Part shown: positions 35,996 through 44,615 of the stretch, piece after piece | Numbering within the stretch: the stretch's first letter is position 1 | Layout of the letters: each line of letters starts with the position of its first letter | Assembly: GCF_003050745.1 (NCBI RefSeq) | Contig: NZ_QAOF01000012.1 | Coordinates: 1-64,000 of the forward strand | Length of the DNA: 64,000 nucleotides | From: Sphingomonas sp. PP-CE-3G-477 | GTDB taxonomy: Bacteria; Pseudomonadota; Alphaproteobacteria; Sphingomonadales; Sphingomonadaceae | Reading direction: 5' to 3' | Program-made: the position numbers and the translations under genes | The notes under the pieces: generated by a model | What the model was told of the DNA's origin: nothing | Seen by the model: the letters and a program-made list of their open reading frames with translations, nothing else | Databases searched by the model: none

Positions 35996-36829
35996 ATGAT
36001 GCGGCTCCACCTTCATTTGTTGTCGGATTCAACCGGCGAGACGCTGGAGAACATCGCGAAGGCGGCGCTGGCGCAATATGACGACGTCGAGACGGTCCGC
36101 CATTTCTGGCCGATGGTCCGGACCGAGGCGCATCTCGAGCGCATTCTCCAGGAGATCGCGCAGAACCCGGGGCTGGTTGTCTTCACGCTGGTGAACCCCG
36201 CAACGCGCCGGATTCTTGAGCAACGGTGCCTCGCGTTGGGGCTGCCCGCGGTAGCCCCGCTCGACCCGGTCAACGACGCGCTGTCCGGGTTGCTCGGGCA
36301 GCAGGCGAAGGCGCGGCCGGGACGCCAGCACGTGCTCGATGCCGCGTATTTCGCGCGCGTCGACGCGATCCAGTGGACGATCGCGCATGACGACGGGATC
36401 GCGTGGGAGGAATGGGAGGAGGCCGATATCGTCCTCGCGGGCGTGTCGCGCTCGTCGAAGACGCCGACCTCGATCTATCTCGCCAACCGCGGCTACAAGA
36501 CCGCCAACATCCCGATAGTGGTCGAAAGCCCGCCGCCGAAGATCCTCTACGGGCTTAAGAACCCACTGATCGTCGGCCTCACGACCAGCGCCGACCGCCT
36601 GATCCAGGTCCGCCGCAATCGCCTGCTGTCGCTCAACCAGCAGCCCGACACGTCGTATGTCGAGGAAGAAGCGGTGATGCGCGAACTAGCCTTTGCGCGC
36701 CGGATGTTCGCCGACAATGGCTGGTCGGTGATCGACGTCACCAGGCGTTCGATCGAGGAAACCGCGGCGGCGATCATCGCCTTGTGCAACCAGCGCCGCG
36801 CCGACGCCGCTCCGAAGGTCGAATTATGA
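35996..36829 (+). CDS. ppsR: pyruvate, phosphate/water dikinase regulatory protein (DUF299)
   Basis: Bifunctional ADP-dependent kinase and pyrophosphorylase that switches PEP synthase or pyruvate phosphate dikinase off and on. It opens with LHLHLLSDSTGETLENIAKA and carries the P-loop-like GVSRSSKTPTSIYLANRG and NPLIVGLTTSADRL. The start at 35996 leads directly into the first strand; a second ATG at 35999 is equally possible. Length 277 aa. Its stop overlaps maf by 4 bp. Orthologues (RP001 in Rickettsia) flank the alphaproteobacterial origin. Confidence 0.93.
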   Translation: MMRLHLHLLSDSTGETLENIAKAALAQYDDVETVRHFWPMVRTEAHLERILQEIAQNPGLVVFTLVNPATRRILEQRCLALGLPAVAPLDPVNDALSGLLGQQAKARPGRQHVLDAAYFARVDAIQWTIAHDDGIAWEEWEEADIVLAGVSRSSKTPTSIYLANRGYKTANIPIVVESPPPKILYGLKNPLIVGLTTSADRLIQVRRNRLLSLNQQPDTSYVEEEAVMRELAFARRMFADNGWSVIDVTRRSIEETAAAIIALCNQRRADAAPKVEL

Positions 36830-37416
36830 GCTTGATCCTCGCCTCGCAAAGCGCCTCGCGTCGCGCGATGCTGACCGCCGCCGGCGTACCGTTCGAGGCG
36901 ACCTTTGCCGGCGTCGACGAGGATGCGGCGAAGGCGGCGCTTCGCGACCTGCCGCCGCGCGATCTCGCCGATGCGCTGGCCGAACTGAAGGCGCTCAAGG
37001 TTTCCGCAAGGATGCCCGGTTATCTCGTCCTCGGCAGTGACTCGCTGGTCGCACTGGAAGACGGCAGTATCCTCGACAAGCCCGTGGACCGAGACGATGC
37101 GGCGGCGCATCTGCGGTTGATGTCGGGCAAGCGACACGACCTCTGGAGTGCCGCGGTCGTCGCTGAGAACGGCCAGGCGATCTGGCGCCACGTCGAACGC
37201 GCGAAGATGCACGTGCGGCCGCTGTCGGAGGCGTTCATCGAGACGTATCTCGATGCGGAGTGGCCGGCGATTGCCGGCTGTGTCGGGTGCTACAGAATCG
37301 AGGGCCCCGGCGCGCAACTCTTCGCCAAGATCGAAGGAAGCCAGTTCACGGTACTCGGCATGCCGCTACTCAACGTCCTCGATTTCCTCCGCGTACGTGG
37401 CGAGTTGCCGACGTAA
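36826..37416 (+). CDS. maf: Maf-like nucleotide pyrophosphatase
   Basis: House-cleaning nucleoside triphosphate pyrophosphatase of 196 aa. The N-terminal motif LASQSASRRAMLTAAGVPFE corresponds to the SxSPRR loop with Pro replaced by Ala, and the catalytic Asp lies in LGSDSLVALEDGSILDKP. The CVGCYRIEGPGAQLFAKIEG block is typical of the alphaproteobacterial paralogue next to aroE. Base specificity (m7GTP, dTTP or UTP) cannot be fixed from sequence. Confidence 0.9.
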   Translation: MSLILASQSASRRAMLTAAGVPFEATFAGVDEDAAKAALRDLPPRDLADALAELKALKVSARMPGYLVLGSDSLVALEDGSILDKPVDRDDAAAHLRLMSGKRHDLWSAAVVAENGQAIWRHVERAKMHVRPLSEAFIETYLDAEWPAIAGCVGCYRIEGPGAQLFAKIEGSQFTVLGMPLLNVLDFLRVRGELPT

Positions 37417-37429
37417 TTCGAAGCGCTCA

Positions 37430-37554
37430 ATCCTCCCCCGCCAGGGGGAGGTGGCTGGCGATTGCCAGACGGAGGGGGAGGTAAGGGACAACCGCTGTTC
37501 CGTATCCTCCCCCTCCGTCACCTTCGGCGCCACCTCCCCCTTGCGGGGAAGGAT
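37430..37554. repeat. palindromic repeat, family C copy 2
   Basis: Nearly the same 125-bp element as at 34028-34152, with the same outer (ATCCTCCCCCGCCAGGGGGA) and inner arms and only scattered substitutions. It is located 14 bp after the maf stop. Confidence 0.92.
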
Positions 37555-37597
37555 TGAATGCACCTTCGCGCATTCACTCGCGCTAGACTAAATCCCG

Positions 37598-37650
37598 TTC
37601 ACCCGCGAAGGCGGGTGCCCAGACTGGATCCCCGCCCCCGCGGGGAAACA
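37598..37650. repeat. palindromic repeat, family B copy 3
   Basis: Inverted repeat ACCCGCGAAGGCGGGTGCCC with right arm CCCCGCCCCCGCGGGGA. It follows the family-C copy by about 45 bp and ends 12 bp before the aroE start, close to the ribosome-binding region. Confidence 0.8.
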
Positions 37651-37661
37651 CGGAGCTTCGA

Positions 37662-38474
37662 ATGACCCGCCCCTATGCAGAAGTGATCGGCGATCCGATC
37701 GCGCAGTCGAAATCGCCGCTGATCCACGGCTTCTGGCTAGACGCGCTCGGGATCGACGCGGAGTACCGCCACAAGCTCGTCACCCCGGACGCCCTCCCCG
37801 CGTACTTCGCCGAACGCAAAGCCGACCCCGCATGGCGAGGGTGCAACATCACGATGCCGCACAAGCTCGCAGCACTCGACCACGTCTCCGACCCCGGCAA
37901 CGTCCGCGGGACGATCGGCGCGATCAACACCGTGTTCCGCAACCAGGCGGGCGACTGCGTCGGCACCAACACCGACGCCGCCGGATTCTGGGCGCCAATC
38001 GACGACCTCGACATCGCCGGCCAGCCCGTCACCGTAATCGGCGCCGGGGGTGCCGCCCGCGCGATCCTGTTCGCGCTGTCGCGAATGGGCGTCGGCCCCG
38101 TCACGATCCTGAACCGCAATCCGCTGAAGGGCGCGGCGCTGCTGTCAACGTTCGGCCTCAAGGGTCAGGCGCTCCCGATCGGCCCCGCCGCCCCGCCATC
38201 GCGCCTGCTCGTCAACGCCAGTGTACTCGGCATGGCCGGCCAACCACCGCTCTACATCGATCTCGGCGCGCTCGAACCCGACTCGCTGGTCTACGACATC
38301 GTCTACTCCCCGCTCGAAACCGGTCTGCTCAAAGCGGCGCGCGCGCGCGATCTCGAAACCGTCGATGGCCTGGAGATGTTGATCGGCCAAGCCGCCGTCG
38401 CGTTCGAGATATTGTTCCACGTGGAACCACCGCGCGATCGCGACGAAGACCTCCGCGCGTCGCTGGTCAAATGA
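37662..38474 (+). CDS. aroE: shikimate dehydrogenase
   Basis: NADP-dependent reductase of the shikimate pathway, 270 aa. Substrate motifs are [23 protein letters not shown] (catalytic Lys) and [13 protein letters not shown] (catalytic Asp); the nucleotide-binding loop is [15 protein letters not shown], and the closing block is [15 protein letters not shown]. The 3' end contains a parS-like site (38413-38428), encoding LFHVEP. The stop overlaps coaE by 4 bp. Confidence 0.95.
   Translation: MTRPYAEVIGDPIAQSKSPLIHGFWLDALGIDAEYRHKLVTPDALPAYFAERKADPAWRGCNITMPHKLAALDHVSDPGNVRGTIGAINTVFRNQAGDCVGTNTDAAGFWAPIDDLDIAGQPVTVIGAGGAARAILFALSRMGVGPVTILNRNPLKGAALLSTFGLKGQALPIGPAAPPSRLLVNASVLGMAGQPPLYIDLGALEPDSLVYDIVYSPLETGLLKAARARDLETVDGLEMLIGQAAVAFEILFHVEPPRDRDEDLRASLVK
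38413..38428. promoter_or_regulatory. parS-like site 3, inside aroE
   Basis: TGTTCCACGTGGAACC, 15 of 16 positions identical to the two perfect sites near parAB. It lies on the opposite side of oriC from parAB, 2.4 kb from the origin. Confidence 0.8.
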
Positions 38475-39046
38475 TCATCGGCCTCACCGGCTCGATCGGC
38501 ATGGGCAAATCCGCTGTCGCTGCGATGTTCGCCGACGAGGCCGTCCCCGTGTTCGACGCCGACGCAACCGTCCACCGACTGCAAGGCATCGGCGGGCGAC
38601 TGGTCCCCGCAATTGAAACTGCCTTCCCCGGCACCACCGCCAATGGCGCAGTCGACCGCACGAAACTGGGCGCAGCGGTGTTCGGCGACGACGCCGCGAT
38701 CAAGCGACTCGAAGCGATCGTCCACCCCGCCGTCGGCGAAGAACGCGCCGCCTTCCTCGCCAAGCACACGGGAAAGCGAGTCGTCTTCGACGTCCCCCTG
38801 CTGTTCGAGACCGGCGGCGACCGCAACGTCGACCTGATCGTCGTCGTCTCCGCCGCCCCCGACGTCCAGCGCGCCCGCGTCCTCGCCCGTCCCGGCATGA
38901 CCGCGGACAAGTTCGCCGCGATCCTTGCTCGCCAGACCCCTGACGCCGAAAAACGCGCCCGCGCGGATCACGTCATCAACACCGACACCAGCTTCGACGC
39001 AACGCGCGCGCAAGTCCGGGCGGTGCTTGCATCATTGGAAATCTGA
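38471..39046 (+). CDS. coaE: dephospho-CoA kinase
   Basis: Last enzyme of coenzyme A synthesis. The P-loop is [28 protein letters not shown] is the lid and substrate Asp motif; [21 protein letters not shown] and [18 protein letters not shown] complete the family pattern. Length 191 aa. It starts in the aroE stop (ATGA) and is 15 bp upstream of dnaQ. Confidence 0.95.
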   Translation: MIIGLTGSIGMGKSAVAAMFADEAVPVFDADATVHRLQGIGGRLVPAIETAFPGTTANGAVDRTKLGAAVFGDDAAIKRLEAIVHPAVGEERAAFLAKHTGKRVVFDVPLLFETGGDRNVDLIVVVSAAPDVQRARVLARPGMTADKFAAILARQTPDAEKRARADHVINTDTSFDATRAQVRAVLASLEI

Positions 39047-39061
39047 GCCGATACCATCGGG

Positions 39062-39754
39062 ATGCGTGAGATCGTCTTCGATACCGAAACCACCGGCCTC
39101 AGTTTTTCCGGCGGCGACCGCATGGTCGAAATCGGGTGCGTCGAGATGCTCAACCGGGTCGAGACCGGCCGCACCTTCCACGCCTATTACCACCCCGAAC
39201 GCGACATGCCGGTCGAGGCGTTCAACGTCCACGGGCTGAGCCAGGCATTCCTCTCCGACAAGCCGAAGTTCGCCGACGCGGTCGAGGACCTGCTCGAATT
39301 CGTCGGCGACGCGCCGATGATCGCGCACAATGCCGGCTTCGACTTCTCGTTCCTCAACGGCGAGCTGACCAAGTGCGGCCGCCAGATCATCCACATGAAG
39401 CGGATGGTCGACACGCTGCAGATCGCGCGTAGCCGTCACCCCGGCGCCAAGCATTCGCTCGACGCGCTGTGCTCGCGCTTCGGAATCGATCGCAGCCACC
39501 GCGTCCTGCACGGCGCGCTGCTCGACGCGCAGTTGCTCGCGCAGGTCTATGTCGAGCTGATGGGCGGTCGCCAGATCGGCCTCGGCCTGCTCGGCGATAC
39601 CGGCAGCACCGCCGCGACTCCGATCGTCGCACAGGCGCCTCGGGTCGTTCGCCCAGCGCGCGTTTTCGCGGTGAGCGAGGGAGACCTTGCGGCTCATGCT
39701 GCGTTTATGAAGGGGATCAAGGATCCGATCTGGGGGGCCGTGGCGTCCGGATGA
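39062..39754 (+). CDS. dnaQ: DNA polymerase III epsilon subunit
   Basis: Proofreading 3'-5' exonuclease of the replicase. ExoI is VFDTETTGLSFSGGDR, ExoII is IAHNAGFDFSFLNGEL, and ExoIII-epsilon is LHGALLDAQLLAQVYVEL, so all metal-binding acids and the His are present. The C-terminal 50 residues are the flexible tail that contacts the alpha subunit. 230 aa. The order coaE-dnaQ next to the origin is conserved in alphaproteobacteria. Confidence 0.95.
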   Translation: MREIVFDTETTGLSFSGGDRMVEIGCVEMLNRVETGRTFHAYYHPERDMPVEAFNVHGLSQAFLSDKPKFADAVEDLLEFVGDAPMIAHNAGFDFSFLNGELTKCGRQIIHMKRMVDTLQIARSRHPGAKHSLDALCSRFGIDRSHRVLHGALLDAQLLAQVYVELMGGRQIGLGLLGDTGSTAATPIVAQAPRVVRPARVFAVSEGDLAAHAAFMKGIKDPIWGAVASG

Positions 39755-39815
39755 CGCTGGCAGGGTGGAGCCAATAGGACCGCCCGAAGACTGTAACGCC
39801 GACAAGGAGACGACA

Positions 39816-40415
39816 ATGGATATCCGGATTTCTGGTCATCAGGTTGACACTGGCGAAGCACTCAACAGCCACGTGGAAGACCGACTCCAGGGTATCGCCG
39901 ACAAGTATTTCTCGCGCGCCATCTCGGCCGAAGTCACGTTCGGCAAGGGCCCGCACGACGCCGGCTTCAAATGCGACATCGTCTCGCACGTGATGAAGGG
40001 CCTCGTGATCAAGGGGCATGGCGATGCCTATGACGCGCGCGCCGCATTCGATGCCGCCGCCGCCAAGATCGAGACGCAACTCCGCCGCTACATGCGCCGC
40101 CTGAAGGATCGCCACGCTGGCGAAGCGGTCGCGATCGCCGAGAGCAACGGCTACGACAATGCCGGCTACACGCTGTTCCAGGAAAGCATCGAGGAAGACG
40201 ACGTCGCGGACGCACCGCTGATCATCGCCGAGACGCGGGTCGATATTCCCGAGGCGAGCGTGTCCGACGCGGTGATGATGCTCGATCTGCGCAACACCGC
40301 CGCGTTGCTGTTCATGAATGCGGGCACCGGCGCGCACAACATGGTGTATAAGCGCGGTGACGGCACGATCGGCTGGGTCGAGCCACAGCGCGTGGCGGCC
40401 CCCCCTCACCAGTAA
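39816..40415 (+). CDS. hpf: long-form ribosome hibernation-promoting factor
   Basis: Ribosome-inactivating stress protein that forms 100S dimers. The start at 39816 (MDIRISGHQVDTGEAL) follows AAGGAGA. The N-terminal domain (1-100) matches the YfiA fold, ending in the basic ETQLRRYMRRLKDR; the C-terminal dimerisation domain has SVSDAVMMLDLRNTAALLFM and VYKRGDGTIGWVEP. 199 aa. Followed by a terminator, then ptsN, as is common near rpoN-type loci although rpoN is not here. Confidence 0.94.
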   Translation: MDIRISGHQVDTGEALNSHVEDRLQGIADKYFSRAISAEVTFGKGPHDAGFKCDIVSHVMKGLVIKGHGDAYDARAAFDAAAAKIETQLRRYMRRLKDRHAGEAVAIAESNGYDNAGYTLFQESIEEDDVADAPLIIAETRVDIPEASVSDAVMMLDLRNTAALLFMNAGTGAHNMVYKRGDGTIGWVEPQRVAAPPHQ

Positions 40416-40427
40416 CGAAGGGTCCAT

Positions 40428-40456
40428 AAAGGCGCGGGTCTCAAGGCCGCGCCTTT
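40428..40456 (+). terminator. Rho-independent terminator after hpf
   Basis: 10-bp perfect stem AAAGGCGCGG/CCGCGCCTTT with a nine-base loop, 12 bp after the hpf stop. A second GC-rich hairpin (CGCCCCCGCGC/GCGCGGGGGCG) follows at 40458-40498 just before ptsN. Confidence 0.8.
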
Positions 40457-40516
40457 ACGCCCCCGCGCAACCCGCTAAGGCGGACGCGCGCGGGGGCGCT
40501 TGAGACATTGAACACA

Positions 40517-40984
40517 ATGACTGATTTCAGCGATATGCTGCGTCCCGACGCAGTGCAGACGGGCGTGATCGCCACCAACAAGAAGGCGGTGTTCCAGCAT
40601 CTCGCCACGATCGCGTCGGAGATACTCGATTCCGACCCAAAGATGGTCGCCGACCGGCTGGCCGCGCGGGAAAAGCTCGGCTCGACCGGGTTCGGTGGCG
40701 GTGTCGCAATCCCGCATGCCAAGCTCGAAGGGCTTGCGCAGGTAACCGGTGTCTTCGCACGGCTCGCGCAGCCGGTCGATTTCCAGGCGGTCGACGATCT
40801 CCCTGTCGACCTCGTGTTCATGCTGCTGTCCCCCACCGACGCCGGCGCGGTTCATTTGAAGGCGCTCGCTCGCGTCTCGCGACGGCTGCGCGACAAGGCG
40901 TTCCTGGAAAAACTGCGCGGCGGTGGTTCGCCCGATGCGGTCTACGCGCTGTTCACCGCCGACGAGGTCCGCGATGCAGCCTGA
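40517..40984 (+). CDS. ptsN: nitrogen-related PTS EIIA component
   Basis: Phosphocarrier of the regulatory PTS-Ntr branch. The phosphorylated His is in GGGVAIPHAKLEGLAQV; other family segments are SREKLGSTGFG-like AAREKLGSTGFGGG and LVFMLLSPTDAGAVHLKAL. The ATG at 40517 is preferred; a TTG 9 bp upstream is in frame. 155 aa. It overlaps the next gene by 11 bp. The targets (for example potassium transport or kinases) are not evident from context. Confidence 0.94.
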   Translation: MTDFSDMLRPDAVQTGVIATNKKAVFQHLATIASEILDSDPKMVADRLAAREKLGSTGFGGGVAIPHAKLEGLAQVTGVFARLAQPVDFQAVDDLPVDLVFMLLSPTDAGAVHLKALARVSRRLRDKAFLEKLRGGGSPDAVYALFTADEVRDAA

Positions 40985-41447
40985 GTCGGCCCCTAACTCG
41001 GCAGGCGCAGACGCGCATTTCCGCGCGCTGGTGTCGCTATATGCTCAAGCGCCGATCAACCGCTTCTTCGACTCCTCGCTCGAAATCCCCGAAGCCGGCG
41101 TCGCGCGCATCCATTTCACGATCGACGAGCGCCATTACCACGCCGGCGGCGCCGCGCACGGCACGAGCTATTTCAAGATGCTCGACGACGCCGCTTTCTA
41201 CGCCTGCAACAGCCTAGTCACCGACCGCTTCCTGCTCACCACCGCGTTCAATCTCCTTCTCACGCGCCCGCTGAAGATCGGCCCCGTGATCGCCGAGGGA
41301 CGCTGGATCAGCGGCAAGCGACGCGTCTTCGTCGCGGACGCGCGACTGATCGATGCGGACGGCGAAGAAGCGGCAAGAGGCACCGGTACGTTCATGCGCT
41401 CGCGGATCGCGCTCGCCGGCCTCCCCGGATACCGCAGCGCGGCATGA
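40974..41447 (+). CDS. PaaI-family hotdog thioesterase
   Basis: Hotdog-fold acyl-CoA thioesterase of 157 aa. The core pattern HAGGAAHGTSYFKMLDDAAFYACNS corresponds to the catalytic helix with HGGxxxxLxD, and LTRPLKIGPVIAEGRWISGKRRVFVADARLID is the paired strand region (shown here split: LTRPLKIGPV, IAEGRWI, RRVFVADARLID). It overlaps ptsN by 11 bp and the next gene by 4 bp. Substrate unknown. Confidence 0.85.
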   Translation: MQPESAPNSAGADAHFRALVSLYAQAPINRFFDSSLEIPEAGVARIHFTIDERHYHAGGAAHGTSYFKMLDDAAFYACNSLVTDRFLLTTAFNLLLTRPLKIGPVIAEGRWISGKRRVFVADARLIDADGEEAARGTGTFMRSRIALAGLPGYRSAA

Positions 41448-41770
41448 GCGGTCGTCTCCCCAGCGGAGTCCTCGTCAGCGCGCTGTTGCGACGCATCAAC
41501 GACGCCGGCGGCTTCGGCGCGGTGATGGCGAAAGGCGACCCGCAAGGTGGCGCGATCCTGGTCATCGCGGTCGACAAGGGCGCCCCTCCCCGACTGCTGG
41601 AACGCGGCATCGGACCCGACGGCCGGACCGCGCTGATCGACTCCACCCCGCTTGAGGACCTCGACGGATATTGGCGTCGTCGCCGCGCAAGCGACCCGGA
41701 TCTATGGGTAATTGAGGTGGACATCGCAGCGGTGGAACGGTTCGCCGCTGAAACGATCCTCGACGATTGA
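41444..41770 (+). CDS. DUF1491 family protein
   Basis: 108-aa cytoplasmic protein. The phrases LPSGVLVSALLRRINDAGGF, AILVIAVDKGAPPRLLERG and YWRRRRASDPDLWVIEVD are typical of DUF1491 in sphingomonads and other alphaproteobacteria. The function is unknown. It is the last gene of the ptsN-thioesterase-DUF1491 overlap chain. Confidence 0.88.
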   Translation: MSGRLPSGVLVSALLRRINDAGGFGAVMAKGDPQGGAILVIAVDKGAPPRLLERGIGPDGRTALIDSTPLEDLDGYWRRRRASDPDLWVIEVDIAAVERFAAETILDD

Positions 41771-41923
41771 CTCGAAAGCCCCCCCCATAGAGGGGAATTG
41801 CAACATTGATTGGCGTTGTGCTGGGACGGGTGCGATCCGGATCGGTTACGCAGTCGGGGGGATGCCCGGACGATCGGCTAGTACGATTGGTTCCGTGGTC
41901 CAACCGCATCTGAATAAGTTTGA

Positions 41924-42583
41924 ATGACGATTCTTCAGCGGGCTGCGACGATCGCGGTCATGACGTTTTCTCTCGCCGGCCTGCTCGGCAACAGCGCTCC
42001 CGGTCAGGCAACCGGTATTGATCGCTCGACCACCAATCTCACTGCTCTCGCCAATCTAAACGCGCTCTCGCCGCAGAATGTTCCGCAGATCGCTCCAGTT
42101 GCCACCACCGTCGCACCTGTCGAGACGAACGCCGAGAACACCGCAGTCAGCCCTGCCGTCGCAGAAGCCGAAGAATTCGACACGCTCGCCCAGGCCGTTG
42201 CCGCGCAGGATAGCGCCGCCGCCGACGAAGCGCTCCAGTGCCTTGCCGGCGCGATCTATTTCGAATCCAAGGGTGAGCCGCTGACCGGCCAGCTTGCCGT
42301 CGCCGAAGTCATCATCAATCGCGCCAAGTCGGGTCGCTTCCCCGCCAACGTCTGCGCCGTCGTCAAGCAGCGCGGCCAGTTCAGCTTCGTCCGCGGTGGC
42401 CAAATCCCCAACATCAACGCCGGCACCGCCTACCGCACCGCGATCGCAGTCGCCAAGGTCGCCCTCGCCGATGCGTGGAACAGCCCGGCCGACAAGGCGC
42501 TCTACTTCAACACCCCCGATCGCCGCCCCAGCGTCCGCGCGATCAAGGTCGCCTCGATCGGCAACCACATCTTCTATCGCTGA
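41924..42583 (+). CDS. SleB/CwlJ-type cell wall hydrolase
   Basis: Exported peptidoglycan hydrolase of the Hydrolase_2 (SleB) family, 219 aa. The signal segment VMTFSLAGLLGNSAPGQA is followed by an Ala/Thr/Val-rich linker. The catalytic domain begins at about residue 105 with ALQCLAGAIYFESKGEP (catalytic Glu) and continues with LAVAEVIINRAKSGRFP, VCAVVKQRGQFSFV and the end IGNHIFYR. In non-sporeformers these enzymes act in cell-wall remodelling. A strong terminator follows. Confidence 0.9.
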   Translation: MTILQRAATIAVMTFSLAGLLGNSAPGQATGIDRSTTNLTALANLNALSPQNVPQIAPVATTVAPVETNAENTAVSPAVAEAEEFDTLAQAVAAQDSAAADEALQCLAGAIYFESKGEPLTGQLAVAEVIINRAKSGRFPANVCAVVKQRGQFSFVRGGQIPNINAGTAYRTAIAVAKVALADAWNSPADKALYFNTPDRRPSVRAIKVASIGNHIFYR

Positions 42584-42608
42584 TATCCCCGGATATCGCT
42601 GAAGTCCG

Positions 42609-42641
42609 ACCCCGTCCCGCACCCAGCGGGGCGGGGTTTCT
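42609..42641 (+). terminator. Rho-independent terminator after the cell wall hydrolase
   Basis: 12-bp stem ACCCCGTCCCGC/GCGGGGCGGGGT with a five-base loop, followed by TTTCTC. It lies between convergent genes. Confidence 0.85.
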
Positions 42642-42674
42642 CATATCCGCCAACGCCCAGTCTATCGCCTTGGC

Positions 42675-44531
42675 CTATCGCAGCACCCGCGCCGCCAACC
42701 CCGAACAGTCCGCATCGCTAGCCGTCGGACCCTGCTTGCCGGTGATAGCACGCCCGATCGCCTTGAAGATATTCCCCACCGATTTCACCTCCGGCGGGAT
42801 CGTCACGTGCGGCTGCTGGATCGTCCCGGTCATGTACGCCGATCCCGGCAATTGCAGCAGCGCGTGCTGCTTCGGCGACCCACTCAGCCGAATGTTGAGC
42901 GCTTCGGACGGAAACACCACGCTCCCCTGCCCGCGCAACTGGCTGGCGGTGGTATCGACGATCATCGGATCGACGCGCCCTCGCCCCTGCGTCACGGCGA
43001 GTTTCACCACCACGCAGCGCAGACCCGCGCGCTCGCCATCCTTCGCCAGCAACGCCCGCGCCGCATCGAACCCCAAAGCCGCGGCGATCCCCTGCGGCAA
43101 CTGCCCGTCCCGCGCGACGAACCCGATGCTGCCATCGGCATTCCCTACCGCAGCCCGGATCGTCTCCCCCGGCCCCTTCAGTCTTACCCGTGCACTCACA
43201 TTCCCGCTGAAGTCGCCGCTTCCGCCCGCCAGCGCCTGCACGCTGCTACCCCGCAACCGCAGATCGATCGCAACGGTCGGCGTTTTGCGATCGCCTCGCT
43301 GGTCGACCGTGACCTTGCCCGTAACGGTCCCCTGCGGCAGCCTCGCGACCAGCTGATCCAGCGTCAGCAGCTGGTGATCGATCGCGATCGTCCCCTTGGC
43401 GGAGACGATCGGCGACTTGCCCTTGGCGGCGACGATATGCTGGATGCGGAACCCGAACTCGGCGTCGGTGCTGTCGATCTTGCCGATGTCGATCCGCGTA
43501 TTCGGCACCAGTCTCGGCCCGATCGCCCGCTCCAGCGCAGCGCCCTTGGCCTGCGTCTCGTCCGACGACAGGTCCGCGAAGTCGAACTGGCGTGACACGA
43601 TATCGCCTTTCACCTTGCTCCGTTCGTCCCGCTTGTCGACGGTCACGTGACCCGCAAAGTCCGACCGCCCGACCACGCCCTTCAGCTGCGTGATGGTCCA
43701 TTTCGGCGCATCGTGGCGGACGTGCGCGCTAAACGACACCGGCTGCGTCCGGAACAGCCCCGCCTCGATCACCGCATCGATCAGCTTCAGGTCGGTCGCG
43801 CGCGCCGTCACGTCGAGCGTCATCGCGTCGGTATCGAGCGGCCGGTCCATCACGCCCTTCGCCGAGATCGACAGCTTGTCCCCGTCGATCGACGCGGTGA
43901 ACGGCCACGGCTTGCCCTGCGATCGCTCGATCGACGGCCCCGAGACCGCGATCCGCACCGCCGCGCCACGCACGGTGCCGGTGCCGTTCGCACGGATGCC
44001 CGTAACCGGATCGGATGAGAACCGCGCGGTGACTTGCCGCCCCTGCTTGGCATCGCGGTACGAGACTACGCTGTCGCGGATGACGAGCCCTTGCAGGTCG
44101 TTCGAACTGCCGCCGCTCTTGGCCTTGCCCGGCCGATCCCAGTTGGTCCGCCCCTGCTTGTCACGCACCAGCGCGAGATACAGCCCGGACGCCTTCACGT
44201 CGCGCGGCCCGAACCCGCCCTTTAACAGCGACAGCGCGGAGAACGTCGCCTCCGCCTCGCGCAACCGCACGAAATCACCGCTCCCGGCCCATGTTGCCTG
44301 CGGAATACGGACCTGCGTGATGCGGATCGTCGGCGAGAAACCGAACCCGTCGACGCGCTCGATCCCGCCGATCGTTACCGGCCGCCCGAAGCGCGCGGTC
44401 AGCTGCCGCTCGATCACGCCTTTCAGCGATCCCCAGGGGAACACGGCGAGCCCGATTATGACCGTAGCCATCACGGCCACGACGACGATGCCGGTGACTT
44501 TCACCCAGCGCTTGGCGACCCATGTTCTCAT
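42675..44531 (-). CDS. AsmA-family protein
   Basis: 618-aa inner-membrane-anchored periplasmic protein. One N-terminal helix (TGIVVVAVMATVIIGLAVFP) is followed by the AsmA opening FGRPVTIGGIERVDGFGF and repeated beta-strand segments of a lipid-bridging groove. The C-terminal third has the conserved AALGFDAARALLAKDGERAG, GRVDPMIVDTTASQLRGQGS and LNIRLSGSPK, ending beyond VTIPPEVKSVGNIFKAIGRA. AsmA-like proteins help phospholipid transport to the outer membrane. Transcribed leftward, 84 bp after the preceding small gene. Confidence 0.88.
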   Translation of the reverse strand: MRTWVAKRWVKVTGIVVVAVMATVIIGLAVFPWGSLKGVIERQLTARFGRPVTIGGIERVDGFGFSPTIRITQVRIPQATWAGSGDFVRLREAEATFSALSLLKGGFGPRDVKASGLYLALVRDKQGRTNWDRPGKAKSGGSSNDLQGLVIRDSVVSYRDAKQGRQVTARFSSDPVTGIRANGTGTVRGAAVRIAVSGPSIERSQGKPWPFTASIDGDKLSISAKGVMDRPLDTDAMTLDVTARATDLKLIDAVIEAGLFRTQPVSFSAHVRHDAPKWTITQLKGVVGRSDFAGHVTVDKRDERSKVKGDIVSRQFDFADLSSDETQAKGAALERAIGPRLVPNTRIDIGKIDSTDAEFGFRIQHIVAAKGKSPIVSAKGTIAIDHQLLTLDQLVARLPQGTVTGKVTVDQRGDRKTPTVAIDLRLRGSSVQALAGGSGDFSGNVSARVRLKGPGETIRAAVGNADGSIGFVARDGQLPQGIAAALGFDAARALLAKDGERAGLRCVVVKLAVTQGRGRVDPMIVDTTASQLRGQGSVVFPSEALNIRLSGSPKQHALLQLPGSAYMTGTIQQPHVTIPPEVKSVGNIFKAIGRAITGKQGPTASDADCSGLAARVLR

Positions 44532-44615
44532 CTACTGCGGCGACGCGTCGAAACGAGAAACGTTCCGCAAGCGTCAGGACCGCTGCCGCAGAATGACCGC
44601 GGCGCGTTTGGCTCG

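Noticed and set aside
41771..41923. Possible small gene or RNA between DUF1491 and the cell wall hydrolase
   Set aside because: No frame with a ribosome site and no convincing RNA structure; probably just the hydrolase promoter.
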